DNA from: CAJQGY01 sp964417685 | GTDB taxonomy: Bacteria; Pseudomonadota; Gammaproteobacteria; Magnimaribacterales; D2472 | Length of the DNA stretch: 64,000 nucleotides | NCBI GenBank assembly: GCA_964417685.1 | Contig: CAYQIT010000002.1 | Location: 62,001-126,000 of the forward strand | Direction: 5' to 3' | Part shown: positions 1-9,090 of the stretch, piece by piece | Position numbering within the stretch: the first letter of the stretch is position 1 | Layout: the number at the start of each line of letters is the position of its first letter | The notes under the pieces: model-generated | Databases searched by the model: none | What the model saw: only the letters and a program-made list of their open reading frames with translations | What the model was told of the DNA's origin: nothing | Position numbers and translations under genes: made by a program

Positions 1-1
1 A

Positions 2-322
2 TCTTTATTAGCAATGAAAAGAGCTATACTAAATCTGAGTATTAAGCCGAGCAAAGTTTTAGTTGATGGTCTTTATTTACCAGATATAAAATTTGATAAA
101 GAAGCGATAATTGGGGGAGATTCTCTAGTTGAAGAAATAAGTGCCGCTTCAATAATAGCAAAGGTATATAGAGATAATTTAATGTTGAATTTAGATAAAA
201 AGTATCCCCATTATGGCTTAGCAAAACACAAAGGCTATCCAACAAAATTGCACAAAGAAATGTTAAGTAAGTATGGTGCATCCAAGATACATAGAAGATC
301 ATTTAAGGGGGTAGAGCGATAA
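2..322 (+). CDS. rnhB: Ribonuclease HII, C-terminal part (5' end outside window)
   Basis: RNase HII cleaves the RNA strand of RNA-DNA hybrids and removes single misincorporated ribonucleotides. Only the C-terminal ~106 residues are in the window; the reading frame is open to the left edge (S-L-L-A before the first internal Met at 14), so the true start lies outside. Visible family signatures are VDG, which carries the third catalytic Asp, and SAASIIAKVYRD, which carries the fourth, followed by the HKGYPTKLH segment typical of the C-terminus. The stop codon TAA is followed directly by the dnaE ATG, the usual gammaproteobacterial rnhB-dnaE order. Confidence 0.93.
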   Translation, partial: SLLAMKRAILNLSIKPSKVLVDGLYLPDIKFDKEAIIGGDSLVEEISAASIIAKVYRDNLMLNLDKKYPHYGLAKHKGYPTKLHKEMLSKYGASKIHRRSFKGVER

Positions 323-3300
323 ATGAGTTCACCTTTCTCTCATCTTAGAGTTTCATCTGAGTTTAGTATCACTCATGGATTGCTGACAATTGATCAAATT
401 GTAGATAAAGCAAAAGAATACTCTACACCGTCAGTCGCCTTAACTGATAATTTAAATATGTTTGGCTTAGTTAAGTTCTTTAATAAATGTGAGGCTGCTG
501 GCATAAAACCAATTTCAGGTTCATCAATCAAAGTAATATTTGATGGAGATGACATGCCATATGAGCTTTTATGTCTCGCTAAAAGCAATAAGGGTCACAG
601 AAGTCTGATGAAGATTATTTCCAAGGCACATAATAACTATAATTTTTCTTCGCCTATTATTTCATTCAAAGATCTTTGCGAGCTTAAAGACGATTTGATT
701 GTTATATCAGGTGGGAGGTCTAGTCATATTTTTGAGCTTGTTAGGAATGAAAGAGTTCAAGATTTAGATTTAAAACTGGAGAGTTTTATGAAGAATTTTG
801 GTGATGATTTTGTCTTAGAAATACAAAACACCAAAAGATTAAACGAAATAGACTATATAAGAAAAATTTTACCTATTGCAGCGTCAAGGAGCATTCCAGT
901 GATAGCTACTAATGATGTGATGTTTGCTCATAGGGATGATTATGACATTCATGAAACAAAGGTATGTATTAATACAGGTAGAACGCTCGATGATCCTAAT
1001 AGAGAGAAAGTATTTTCCTCAGAGCAATATTTTAAATCTTCTGATGAAATGCATGAGTTATTTGGGGATTTTGAAGAAGTTCTGTCTAATACAAATGAAA
1101 TTGCAAAAAGATGTAATGTTTCCATAGACACCAAAGAATATTTTTTACCAGAGTATCCAGTTCCTAATGAGCATAACTTTGATTCATTTTTAAAAGAACT
1201 TGCAACAAAGAACTTAAAACAATTTATAAATGATTTAGATGAATCTGTTCAAAATGAATATTTAAAAAGATTAGATTATGAGCTTGATCAAATAAAGACA
1301 ATGGGGTTTTCTAGTTACTTTTTAATTGTTTATGACTTTATTGAATGGTCAAAAAATAATGAAGTTCCTGTTGGTCCTGGAAGGGGATCAGGCGCTGGTT
1401 CTTTGGTAGCTTTTGCTATAGGCATCACTGCACTGGATCCAATTGAGCATGGGCTTTTATTTGAAAGATTTTTAAATCCAGAAAGACTCTCTATGCCTGA
1501 TTTTGATATTGACTTTTGTATGGAAAAAAGGGACAAGGTTATAGATTATGTTAGTAATAAGTATGGTTCTGGAGCCGTCTCACAAATTGCAACATTTGGG
1601 ACTATGGCAGCAAGGGCGGTTGTTAGGGATGTTGCTAGGGCTCTTGGAAGGCCATATGCTTTAGGCGATAGAATTTCAAAAATGATTCCCTTTGCTCCTG
1701 GGATGACATTAGATAAAGCTAGAAAAGAGCAGCCTATATTTGAACAAACTATAAAGAATGATTCTGAGGTTAGAGAGGTTGTTGATTTATCCTATAAGCT
1801 TGAAGGAATTGCAAGGAATGTAGGAAAGCATGCTGGAGGAGTTGTAATAGCACCTGGCAGTATCTCTGATTTCTGCCCAGTCTACAATGACCGTCAATCT
1901 CAATCAGTTATGACGCAATTTGATAAAGATGATGTTGAAAAAATAGGTTTAGTTAAGTTTGATTTCTTAGGCCTTAGAACACTAACAGTTATTGATCGAG
2001 CTTTAAAATCAATTAACTCTTCCAATTCAAAAAAAGAAATTGATCTTAACAAGATTCCTTTAAACGACCCTAAAGTTTTTGAATTATTAAGCTCAGGTAA
2101 GACTATGGCAGTTTTCCAGCTAGAATCATCGGGGATGAGGGATCTTATAAAAAGATTACAGCCAACTAAGTTTGAAGAAATAGTAGCTTTGCTAGCTCTC
2201 TATAGGCCGGGGCCACTTGACTCAGGTATGCATGATCAGTTTGTAGATAGAAAACATGGAAAGACCCCTGTTACTTACCCCCACGAGCTTTTAGAACCTG
2301 TACTTTCAGAAACCTATGGCGTGATTTTATATCAAGAGCAAGTTATGGAAGCCGCTAGAGTCTTGGCGAATTTTTCTTTAGGCGAGGCAGATATCTTAAG
2401 AAGAGCCATGGGTAAAAAGAAAGTTGAGGAAATGGAGCAGCAAAGAAAGTACTTTAAAGAAGGTTGTGAAAAAAATAACATCAAACCTGCTGTAGCTGAA
2501 AGGATTTTTGATCTAATTGAAAAGTTTGCAGGGTATGGATTTAATAAATCTCACTCTGCCGCATATGCTCTAATTTCATATCAAACAGCTTATTTAAAAA
2601 CATACTATCCAGAACATTTCATGGCTGCTGTCCTGTCTACAGAGCTAGGTAATACAGATAAAATTTATGCCCTTACCCAAGAATGCAAAAGAATGAATAT
2701 TGATGTTTTAAATCCAAATATTTTATCTAGCAGTAAGCGATTTATTGTCAACAAAAGCAATCAAATAGAGTATGGGCTTGGAGCAATCAAGGGGGTTGCA
2801 GACTCTTTTATAAAACATGTATGCAAAATTAGAGAAACTAATAAATTTAAAGATTTATGGGACTTTTCAAAAAAAGTTGACATTAAACTTGGTGGGAAAA
2901 AATCTCTTGAAGCGCTTGCTCAATCAGGAGCTTTTGACAAGATCGCTCCATCAAGAACAATAGCTATAGCAAGTGTTGTAGATATGTTGAGAGATGGTTC
3001 AAATAAGTTAAATAGTAATGAGCAGAAATCAGGTGATTTATTTGCAAACATCGAACAAGATTTTGATCCATATGCAAAATATAAAGATTTTAAAGAGTTA
3101 TCCCTTAGCGAACAGCTATCGCTTGAGAAAAAATCTTTAGGTTATTATCTGTCGGGCCATCCAGTAAATGCAATAAAAAAACAAATAGATGTATTAAGGT
3201 CATCCTTGATAGGAAACTTAAACATAGATAGCAAAAAAGGATCTATTGTTGGCTTAATTAACTCTGTGAGGCAGATAAGGGATAGATCTGGAAAGCCATT

Positions 3301-3769
3301 AACTTTTGTAAATTTTGATGACGGCACAGGCACGATGGATGGAGTAATTGCAAGTGATGTTTTGGAAAACTGTCATAAAATTCTTAAAGAAGGGGCTATA
3401 TTAGTTCTTAAAGGCGCCATAGAAATAGATGATTATCGCTCTAAAGAAATGGGCATTTCATCTTTTAGAATGCGGGTAAAAGATATTAAATTGGTTGATG
3501 AAGAGCTAAGTAAAAAGTTAAAAACAATAGAGATAGATCTATCTTTATCCAAAATAAGAGATCTTGATGAACTTTCTAAAATTATTTCAAGTATTGATGA
3601 TGATTTTTGGATTAATGCACTTGGATGTAAAATCAATATTAAAGTTATAACTGATGAATCAGAAGCTATAATAGAGCTAGGTAACAAGTATAACTTTGTT
3701 CCAGATTTAGATAAGTTATCTAAGTTAATAGATATTTTTGGTATTGATTCCTTAAATTTTAAAAAATAG
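323..3769 (+). CDS. dnaE: DNA polymerase III alpha subunit
   Basis: Catalytic subunit of the replicative polymerase. At 1148 residues it is close to the usual ~1160 of gammaproteobacteria. The order seen is: an N-terminal PHP domain (HLRVSSEFSITHG, residues ~7-19, then GIKPISGS), a palm domain with acidic residues in PDFDIDFC (~392-399) and a third catalytic Asp in VKFDFLG (~547), the fingers region (RPGPLDSGMHDQF, then GYGFNKSHSAAYA), a helix-hairpin-helix region, a beta-clamp binding segment near SGDLF (~908) and a C-terminal OB fold. The ATG follows the rnhB stop without a gap and accA begins 2 nt after its stop, so the three are probably cotranscribed. Confidence 0.98.
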   Translation: MSSPFSHLRVSSEFSITHGLLTIDQIVDKAKEYSTPSVALTDNLNMFGLVKFFNKCEAAGIKPISGSSIKVIFDGDDMPYELLCLAKSNKGHRSLMKIISKAHNNYNFSSPIISFKDLCELKDDLIVISGGRSSHIFELVRNERVQDLDLKLESFMKNFGDDFVLEIQNTKRLNEIDYIRKILPIAASRSIPVIATNDVMFAHRDDYDIHETKVCINTGRTLDDPNREKVFSSEQYFKSSDEMHELFGDFEEVLSNTNEIAKRCNVSIDTKEYFLPEYPVPNEHNFDSFLKELATKNLKQFINDLDESVQNEYLKRLDYELDQIKTMGFSSYFLIVYDFIEWSKNNEVPVGPGRGSGAGSLVAFAIGITALDPIEHGLLFERFLNPERLSMPDFDIDFCMEKRDKVIDYVSNKYGSGAVSQIATFGTMAARAVVRDVARALGRPYALGDRISKMIPFAPGMTLDKARKEQPIFEQTIKNDSEVREVVDLSYKLEGIARNVGKHAGGVVIAPGSISDFCPVYNDRQSQSVMTQFDKDDVEKIGLVKFDFLGLRTLTVIDRALKSINSSNSKKEIDLNKIPLNDPKVFELLSSGKTMAVFQLESSGMRDLIKRLQPTKFEEIVALLALYRPGPLDSGMHDQFVDRKHGKTPVTYPHELLEPVLSETYGVILYQEQVMEAARVLANFSLGEADILRRAMGKKKVEEMEQQRKYFKEGCEKNNIKPAVAERIFDLIEKFAGYGFNKSHSAAYALISYQTAYLKTYYPEHFMAAVLSTELGNTDKIYALTQECKRMNIDVLNPNILSSSKRFIVNKSNQIEYGLGAIKGVADSFIKHVCKIRETNKFKDLWDFSKKVDIKLGGKKSLEALAQSGAFDKIAPSRTIAIASVVDMLRDGSNKLNSNEQKSGDLFANIEQDFDPYAKYKDFKELSLSEQLSLEKKSLGYYLSGHPVNAIKKQIDVLRSSLIGNLNIDSKKGSIVGLINSVRQIRDRSGKPLTFVNFDDGTGTMDGVIASDVLENCHKILKEGAILVLKGAIEIDDYRSKEMGISSFRMRVKDIKLVDEELSKKLKTIEIDLSLSKIRDLDELSKIISSIDDDFWINALGCKINIKVITDESEAIIELGNKYNFVPDLDKLSKLIDIFGIDSLNFKK

Positions 3770-3771
3770 TT

Positions 3772-4770
3772 ATGAATGATCCTGATAAAAATAATATAAC
3801 ACCAAATACTCAAACCTTTCTTGAGAGCGATCAAAAATTTCTTGCTTTTGAAAAGTCAATTCAAGAAGTTTCTGAAAAAATAAGTGCATTGAGATCTGCT
3901 GATCTTGGAGACCCAACAATAAAACTTCAAGCTGAGTCTTTAGAGAAAGAAAGAGAGGAGCTAATCAAAAAAACTTATTCCAAGTTATCCATTTGGCAGA
4001 CGGTTCAGGTTGCTAGACATCCTCAAAGACCTCATACATTAGATTTCATTAAGAGAATTTTTAGTGACTTTGATGAGCTGCATGGCGACAGGCAATTCGC
4101 TGATGATCAATCAATAGTTGGAGGAATGGCATATCTTGATGGCATTCCAGTAATGATAATTGGGCATGAAAAAGGTAGAGATACTGAAGAAAAAGTTAGA
4201 AGGAATTTTGGTATGCCTCAGCCTGAAGGTTATAGAAAAGCCAAAAGGCTAATGAACTTAGCGGAACAATTCGCTTTACCAGTAATTACATTTATTGATA
4301 CTGCAGGAGCTTATCCTGGAATTGAAGGTGAAGAGAGGGGGCAGAGTGAAGCAATTGCACAAAATCTAGCCATAATGTCTGAATTAAAAACACCAATCAT
4401 GGTTGTAGTTACTGGAGAAGGTGGATCTGGAGGAGCTCTTGCTATTAGTGTTGGAGACCATTTATCTATGTTGGAATATGCTACATATTCTGTTGCATCT
4501 CCAGAAGCATGTGCCTCTATAATCTGGAGATCATCTGATGAGGCTGAAAAAGCTGCAGAATCAATGAAAGTATCTGCCAAAGAATTAAAAAAAATTAGTA
4601 TCGTTGACGAAATTATTAGCGAACCTCTTGGTGGAGCTCATAGAAATTATGATGAAGTTTCAGAGTCTATTAAAAACTCATTACTTAAAAACCTAAAGAG
4701 TCTTCAAAAGTTGTCTATTGATAAGTTGATTGAAAGGAGATACCAAAGGCTGCTAAAGATCGGTTCATAG
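3772..4770 (+). CDS. accA: Acetyl-CoA carboxylase carboxyltransferase alpha subunit
   Basis: With AccD it transfers the carboxyl group from biotin to acetyl-CoA, the first committed step of fatty-acid synthesis in the cytosol. It is 332 residues long; the family is usually ~317, and the excess is a polar N-terminal extension before the FLAFEKSI helix. Hallmarks are QVARHPQRPHTLDFI, HGDRQFADDQSIVGG, the crotonase-like core with DTAGAYPGIEGEERGQ, and the GEGGSGGALAI oxyanion segment. It sits 2 nt after dnaE and 1 nt before tilS, as in many gammaproteobacteria. Confidence 0.97.
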   Translation: MNDPDKNNITPNTQTFLESDQKFLAFEKSIQEVSEKISALRSADLGDPTIKLQAESLEKEREELIKKTYSKLSIWQTVQVARHPQRPHTLDFIKRIFSDFDELHGDRQFADDQSIVGGMAYLDGIPVMIIGHEKGRDTEEKVRRNFGMPQPEGYRKAKRLMNLAEQFALPVITFIDTAGAYPGIEGEERGQSEAIAQNLAIMSELKTPIMVVVTGEGGSGGALAISVGDHLSMLEYATYSVASPEACASIIWRSSDEAEKAAESMKVSAKELKKISIVDEIISEPLGGAHRNYDEVSESIKNSLLKNLKSLQKLSIDKLIERRYQRLLKIGS

Positions 4771-4771
4771 G

Positions 4772-5731
4772 ATGAGAGATTATTCTTTTGTCTTAAATAA
4801 TATTAATCCAACAGAAAAAATTTATATCGCATACAGTGGCGGCTTAGACTCATCTGTTCTTCTAGATATTTTTTATAAACTATCTATTAAAAATAGTTTA
4901 TTGATTGAGGCTATTCATGTAAATCACAACATTAATAAAGAGAGCGAAATTTGGGAAGATCACTGTAAAGCAGTATGCAATTCAATAAATATTCCTTTAA
5001 AGATTATATCTACACAAATTTTAGCGAAGGGCGGAGGTATCGAATCAGCTGCAAGAAATAAAAGATATGAAATTTTTACAAATATACTTGAAGATTCTGA
5101 ACAAATTTTGACTGCACATCATCAAGATGACACAGCTGAGACTATTCTTTTAAGGTTATTTAGGGGCACGGGTATTGATGGTTTAATTGGACCAGCTGAA
5201 ACAAGAGAATTAGGGAAAGGCCATTTAATTAGACCATTACTATCTTTAAGCAAAAAACATCTTCAATCTTATGCAGATAAAAATGGTATAAGTTATATAG
5301 AAGATAAAACAAATTTTTCTGATGATCAGGATAGGAATTATATTAGAAATAAAATTTTGCCATTAGCCAATGAGAGATGGGTCGAGCCCTCATCAAGAAT
5401 CAGCAAAACTTCAAATCTAATTAAAAATAAGCTCGATATCTATAAAGATTTATTTAAATCAAATTATTCCGAATTTTTACTGGGTGAAATTGATCTTAAA
5501 AAATTAAAATCTCTAGAAAGGGAGGTTATTAAAGAAATATTGAGGTTCTCCATTAAGGAAAAAAATATAGCCATGCCAAGTCAGAAAGTAATGGAAGAGA
5601 TATTAAAAACATTTATTGATTCTAATCCTGGCCCAAGAAGCATAGTTAGCTGGACAAGGTCTGATGGGGAGCAGGTTGGCGGATCAATTACATACTATAA
5701 TAAAATGATTAGTATCCAAGAAAATGGATAA
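4772..5731 (+). CDS. tilS: tRNA(Ile)-lysidine synthase, short form
   Basis: Converts C34 of tRNA-Ile(CAU) to lysidine, so that the tRNA reads AUA and is charged with Ile. The PP-loop motif SGGLDSS lies at residues 22-28. HVNHNINKESEIWEDHC and AHHQDDTAETILLRLFRGTGIDGL are typical of the N-terminal synthase domain. It is 319 residues, against ~430 in E. coli: the C-terminal TilS domains seem largely absent, although shorter forms are known in other bacteria. The gene starts 1 nt after accA. An AUA-decoding enzyme makes sense in this AT-rich genome, where ATA codons are common. Confidence 0.93.
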   Translation: MRDYSFVLNNINPTEKIYIAYSGGLDSSVLLDIFYKLSIKNSLLIEAIHVNHNINKESEIWEDHCKAVCNSINIPLKIISTQILAKGGGIESAARNKRYEIFTNILEDSEQILTAHHQDDTAETILLRLFRGTGIDGLIGPAETRELGKGHLIRPLLSLSKKHLQSYADKNGISYIEDKTNFSDDQDRNYIRNKILPLANERWVEPSSRISKTSNLIKNKLDIYKDLFKSNYSEFLLGEIDLKKLKSLEREVIKEILRFSIKEKNIAMPSQKVMEEILKTFIDSNPGPRSIVSWTRSDGEQVGGSITYYNKMISIQENG

Positions 5732-5741
5732 TTAAAAAAAA

Positions 5742-5747
5742 GGGGGG
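5742..5747 (+). promoter_or_regulatory. G6 ribosome-binding tract upstream of the enoyl-CoA hydratase gene
   Basis: A run of six G follows an A-rich stretch, with 8 nt to the ATG at 5756. It is purine-rich and placed like a Shine-Dalgarno site, but it is a G-tract rather than AGGAGG. Similar G5-G6 tracts precede the genes at 43070 and 51687. It fixes the start of the downstream gene. Confidence 0.6.
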
Positions 5748-5755
5748 TATTAGCG

Positions 5756-6529
5756 ATGAGCTACAAAACATTAGAGCTAATAGAACATGAAAGAGTTTCA
5801 TTAATAAAACTTAATAGGCCAGAGGTATTGAATGCATTTAATGAAGAATTAATGATAGATCTTCATAAGGCCACAAGTAAGGTAAGTAATGACTCTAATT
5901 CTAGAGTTGTAATCATTACAGGCGCTGGTAAAGGTTTTTCGGCTGGTGCAGATTTAAATGATAGGTCAAAAAGTTGGAATGGATCAAAAGATGCGCTTGA
6001 AAGAGGCTTCAAGCCTTTTTTTAAAGACATTAATGAGATGGAAAAGCCAGTAATTGCTTCTATTAATGGACCAGCTGCAGGCATTGGCGCTGCTTTAGCT
6101 ATGGCATGCGACCTTAGAATAATGTCAAATAATGCATATATTATGTCAGTATTTAGCAATATTGCTCTTGTTCCTGATGGTGGTCTTTCGTGGACACTGC
6201 CTAAATATCTTGGTTATTCGAAAGCTTATGAGTATGCAATCGAAGCTAAAAAGATATATTCAGAAGAATGTCTTAAGTATGGTATTGCAAATAAAGTTGT
6301 TAATTCTGAAGATTTAGAAAAAGAGACTTTAGATTGGGCGATTAAAATTTCCAAGAGATCTCCTCAGTCGTTAATTAATACAAAAAAATTAATGAGAGAC
6401 TCAATAACTAAAACTTATTGGGAGACTTATAGTCAGGAAGGAGATATCCAAAACGGATTAACTGGAAGCAAAGAAAATATTGAAGCTGTTAAAGCCTTCT
6501 TTGAAAAAAGAGAGCCTAATTTCGATTAA
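5756..6529 (+). CDS. Enoyl-CoA hydratase/isomerase family protein, PaaG-like
   Basis: Crotonase-fold enzyme of 257 residues acting on an acyl-CoA thioester in the cytosol. Both oxyanion-hole segments are visible: GAGKGFSAGADL (~60-71) and GPAAGIGAALAMACDLR (~105-121). In classical hydratases two Glu act. Here the second acidic position reads VPDGGLSW, with Asp, as in the PaaG-type isomerase branch, so ring-epoxide or double-bond isomerisation is as plausible as hydration. The substrate cannot be told from sequence. It follows tilS by 24 nt with its own strong G-rich ribosome-binding site, and its 3' end overlaps the convergent leuA by 14 bp. Confidence 0.85.
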   Translation: MSYKTLELIEHERVSLIKLNRPEVLNAFNEELMIDLHKATSKVSNDSNSRVVIITGAGKGFSAGADLNDRSKSWNGSKDALERGFKPFFKDINEMEKPVIASINGPAAGIGAALAMACDLRIMSNNAYIMSVFSNIALVPDGGLSWTLPKYLGYSKAYEYAIEAKKIYSEECLKYGIANKVVNSEDLEKETLDWAIKISKRSPQSLINTKKLMRDSITKTYWETYSQEGDIQNGLTGSKENIEAVKAFFEKREPNFD

Positions 6530-8177
6530 GGTTTTTGCTAAGGGCAACTATTATTGCTTCAAAGGATGCCCTGGTTGTATTTGAATGTATACCTACACCC
6601 CAACTTGTTCTATCTCCACTTTCAACTTCTATATAGGCAGCAGCTTTTGCATCTGAACCTGATGAAATAGCAGATTGATTATAATCAGCAATTTTTAAAT
6701 CAATATCCAGATTGCTTGATAGAGCATTAATAAATGAATCGATTGGACCATTTCCTTTACCTTGAATATCTAATTTCTTATTCTCAACCATCATGCTTAT
6801 AGATAAATTATGTTCTTTTCCGTTCGTAGTTGATGAGTGATCAATGTATGCAAAACCACTTTTGGGTTGAAGAAACTCTTTCTCAAAAATTGCCCAAATC
6901 TCAGGTGTTTTTATTTCTCTTCCAGATTCATCTGCAAGTTTTTGAATTTTTTGACTCATGCTGATTTGTAATCTTCGCGGTAATGAGACCCCGTGATCTT
7001 TTTCAAGCAAGAATGCAACTCCACCTTTACCTGATTGAGAATTAATTCTTACAACTGCCTCATAACTCCGGCCAAGATCTGCAGGATCAATTGGTAAATA
7101 TGGAACCTCCCATTCATATTGATTGGATTGTTTCATTGCTTTGAATCCTTTTTTAATTGCATCTTGATGTGATCCAGAGAAAGCAGTAAATACTAGATCA
7201 CCTGCATATGGATGCCTAGGATGAACAGGAAGTTGATTGCAGTATTCAACTTCTCGCATAACAGCATTTATATTTGAAAAATCTAGATTTGGGTCAATAC
7301 CTTGGGTAAGCATATTCAGGGCTAAGGTAACCAAATCAACATTTCCTGTCCTTTCCCCATTACCAAATAAAGTGCCCTCAATTCGATCAGCACCAGCCAT
7401 TACACCAAACTCTGCGGCTGCTACCGCAGTGCCTCTGTCATTATGGGGATGAAGACTCAAACATATGCTATCTCTATTTTTTAAATTTCTATTCATCCAC
7501 TCAATCTGATCGCCATATATATTTGCAGATGACATCTCTACAGTTGCAGGAAGATTTATAATAATTTTATTTTTCGAAATATCTTTAAGAATCTCTACAA
7601 CCTCATCGCAAACTTCAGCTGCATATTCTAATTCTGTTCCAGTAAAGCTCTCTGGAGAGTATTCAAAACTCCAATCAGTTTCAGGGTTTGCAAGAGCTAG
7701 ATTCTTAATTTTATTTGCACCATCTAAAGCAATTTTTTTAATACCTTCTTTATCTTGATTAAAAACTACTCGTCTTTGCAGGGTAGATGTTGAGTTATAA
7801 AAATGCACAATTGCCTGTTTAGCACCCTTAAGCGATTCAAACGTTCTTTCAATTAATTCATTTCTTGATTGAGTTAGGACTTGAATATTTACATCGGATG
7901 GTATTTTTTTATCTTCTATAAGACTTCTTACAAAATCAAAATCAGTTTGAGATGCAGATGGAAAACCAACTTCAATCTCCTTAAATCCGATACTGCATAG
8001 TAGCTCAAACATCCTGTTTTTTCTTTCGGACCCCATTGGTTCAATAAGAGCTTGATTTCCGTCTCGGAGATCAACAGAGCACCACAGCGGAGCTTCTTTA
8101 ATTGTATTTGATGGCCATTTTCGATCATCTAAACTAATCGATTTAAAAGGCTTATATTTCTTATATGGATTGTCCAT
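6516..8177 (-). CDS. leuA: 2-isopropylmalate synthase (long, Pseudomonas/actinobacterial type)
   Basis: Condenses acetyl-CoA with 2-oxoisovalerate, the first step of leucine synthesis. The 553-residue length and the start (YKKYKPF, then RKWPSNTI, CSVDLRDGNQALIEPM) match the long class-2 LeuA found in Pseudomonas and actinobacteria rather than the 523-residue E. coli type. The HMGL-like TIM barrel has DLRDGNQ and the metal-binding LHPHNDRGT, with a GNGERTGNVDL loop. A C-terminal regulatory LeuA-dimer domain follows (~430-553), ending in SGSDAKAAAYIEV, so leucine feedback is expected. ATG at 8177; the probable holD start at 8212 lies 34 bp away, divergent. Confidence 0.96.
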   Translation of the reverse strand: MDNPYKKYKPFKSISLDDRKWPSNTIKEAPLWCSVDLRDGNQALIEPMGSERKNRMFELLCSIGFKEIEVGFPSASQTDFDFVRSLIEDKKIPSDVNIQVLTQSRNELIERTFESLKGAKQAIVHFYNSTSTLQRRVVFNQDKEGIKKIALDGANKIKNLALANPETDWSFEYSPESFTGTELEYAAEVCDEVVEILKDISKNKIIINLPATVEMSSANIYGDQIEWMNRNLKNRDSICLSLHPHNDRGTAVAAAEFGVMAGADRIEGTLFGNGERTGNVDLVTLALNMLTQGIDPNLDFSNINAVMREVEYCNQLPVHPRHPYAGDLVFTAFSGSHQDAIKKGFKAMKQSNQYEWEVPYLPIDPADLGRSYEAVVRINSQSGKGGVAFLLEKDHGVSLPRRLQISMSQKIQKLADESGREIKTPEIWAIFEKEFLQPKSGFAYIDHSSTTNGKEHNLSISMMVENKKLDIQGKGNGPIDSFINALSSNLDIDLKIADYNQSAISSGSDAKAAAYIEVESGDRTSWGVGIHSNTTRASFEAIIVALSKNLNRN

Positions 8178-8211
8178 TTTCTTTAAAGTAGATGTTAATA
8201 TTTATTTATAT

Positions 8212-8646
8212 ATGATTACTGCATCTTTAAAAACTAACCTTATATTAAAAGAGCTTGGTATTACAAGATTTTCTTCAAGATCTAGCGCAAATAAATCAAT
8301 TATTAATTCAATCTACATTTATAAAATTGATAAAGTATCTGTTTTTTTAAAAAAAGATTTTAAAGAATATGATATTGATCAAAAAAAATTAATTTTAGCA
8401 ATAATGAACTCAACAACTCTCACAAATGGGGAGTCTTCTGGTCAATCTATTTTATTCGATAATAAAAATGAGTTAGATGACATAATTGATTCAAGCTCTA
8501 AATTAATTATTAATTTAACAAATAACGAAATAAAGATCACTGCAAAAATACCTATCATAGATTCATTTGATATTGATGAGTTAGTATCTAATCCAGAAAA
8601 TAAGAAGCATCTATGGAATTCTATTAAGGCCTTGCTCAATCTTTGA
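8212..8646 (+). CDS. holD: Probable DNA polymerase III psi subunit (HolD)
   Basis: A 144-residue protein with weak similarity that I recognise mainly by position and two segments. The N-terminus has LKELGITRFSSR, close to LQQLGITQWSLR of E. coli HolD. The C-terminus has NPENKKHLWNSI, close to NPTARAALWQQI. In gammaproteobacteria holD commonly lies just upstream of rimI, as here (stop TGA touches the rimI ATG). Psi links the clamp loader to chi and SSB. The middle is divergent and lysine/isoleucine-rich. ATG at 8212 is chosen; a TTG at 8170 would add 14 residues and run into leuA. Family assignment needs a profile search. Confidence 0.6.
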   Translation: MITASLKTNLILKELGITRFSSRSSANKSIINSIYIYKIDKVSVFLKKDFKEYDIDQKKLILAIMNSTTLTNGESSGQSILFDNKNELDDIIDSSSKLIINLTNNEIKITAKIPIIDSFDIDELVSNPENKKHLWNSIKALLNL

Positions 8647-9090
8647 ATGTTCAAAGTTACAGCCCTAGCAGAAGAGCATCTACAAGAGTCATATGAAATT
8701 GAAAAGCAAACTAATCCAACACCATGGACATACAAAAATTTTAAATCTTCTTTTGAAGTTGGACATTTTGGCTTAATTTGTCTTCATAAAAAAGAGATAG
8801 CAGGATTTGCAATCTACTCACCTATAAAACCAGAGGCACATCTCTTAAATATAGCTGTCGCTGAAAAATTTCAAAAACAAGGTGCCGGAGCTTTGTTGCT
8901 TAATTCTATAATTGAACAATGCAAAGTAATGAGCATTTCAGATATTTATCTTGAAGTAAGAATAAGTAACACCAATGCAATTTTTTTTTATGAGAAGTTT
9001 GGTTTCAAGAAGGATGCAATAAGAGAAAACTATTACACCGGGGAGAAAAAAGAAGATGCTCTTTTGATGTCAAAAACTCTAAGCAAGTAG
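8647..9090 (+). CDS. rimI: Ribosomal protein S18 alanine N-acetyltransferase
   Basis: GNAT-fold acetyltransferase of 147 residues, expected to acetylate the N-terminal Ala of ribosomal protein S18. The start pattern (EEHLQESYEIEKQTNPTPWT) is the RimI signature in which the PTPWT/NPW segment follows an acidic helix. Acetyl-CoA binding is shown by KFQKQGAGALLLNSII (~78-93), and the substrate half by EVRISNTNAIFFYEKFGF with the conserved Asn and Tyr. It begins directly after the candidate holD and ends 12 nt inside the convergent glutathione peroxidase gene. Confidence 0.9.
   Translation: MFKVTALAEEHLQESYEIEKQTNPTPWTYKNFKSSFEVGHFGLICLHKKEIAGFAIYSPIKPEAHLLNIAVAEKFQKQGAGALLLNSIIEQCKVMSISDIYLEVRISNTNAIFFYEKFGFKKDAIRENYYTGEKKEDALLMSKTLSK

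Noticed and set aside
3433..3834. 133-aa minus-strand frame across the dnaE/accA junction
   Set aside because: Opposite-strand shadow of conserved coding sequence; low complexity Ile/Ser/Leu composition.
8170..8211. TTG start that would lengthen the holD-like protein by 14 residues and overlap leuA
   Set aside because: The ATG at 8212 is better, removes the overlap and matches HolD length at the N-terminus.
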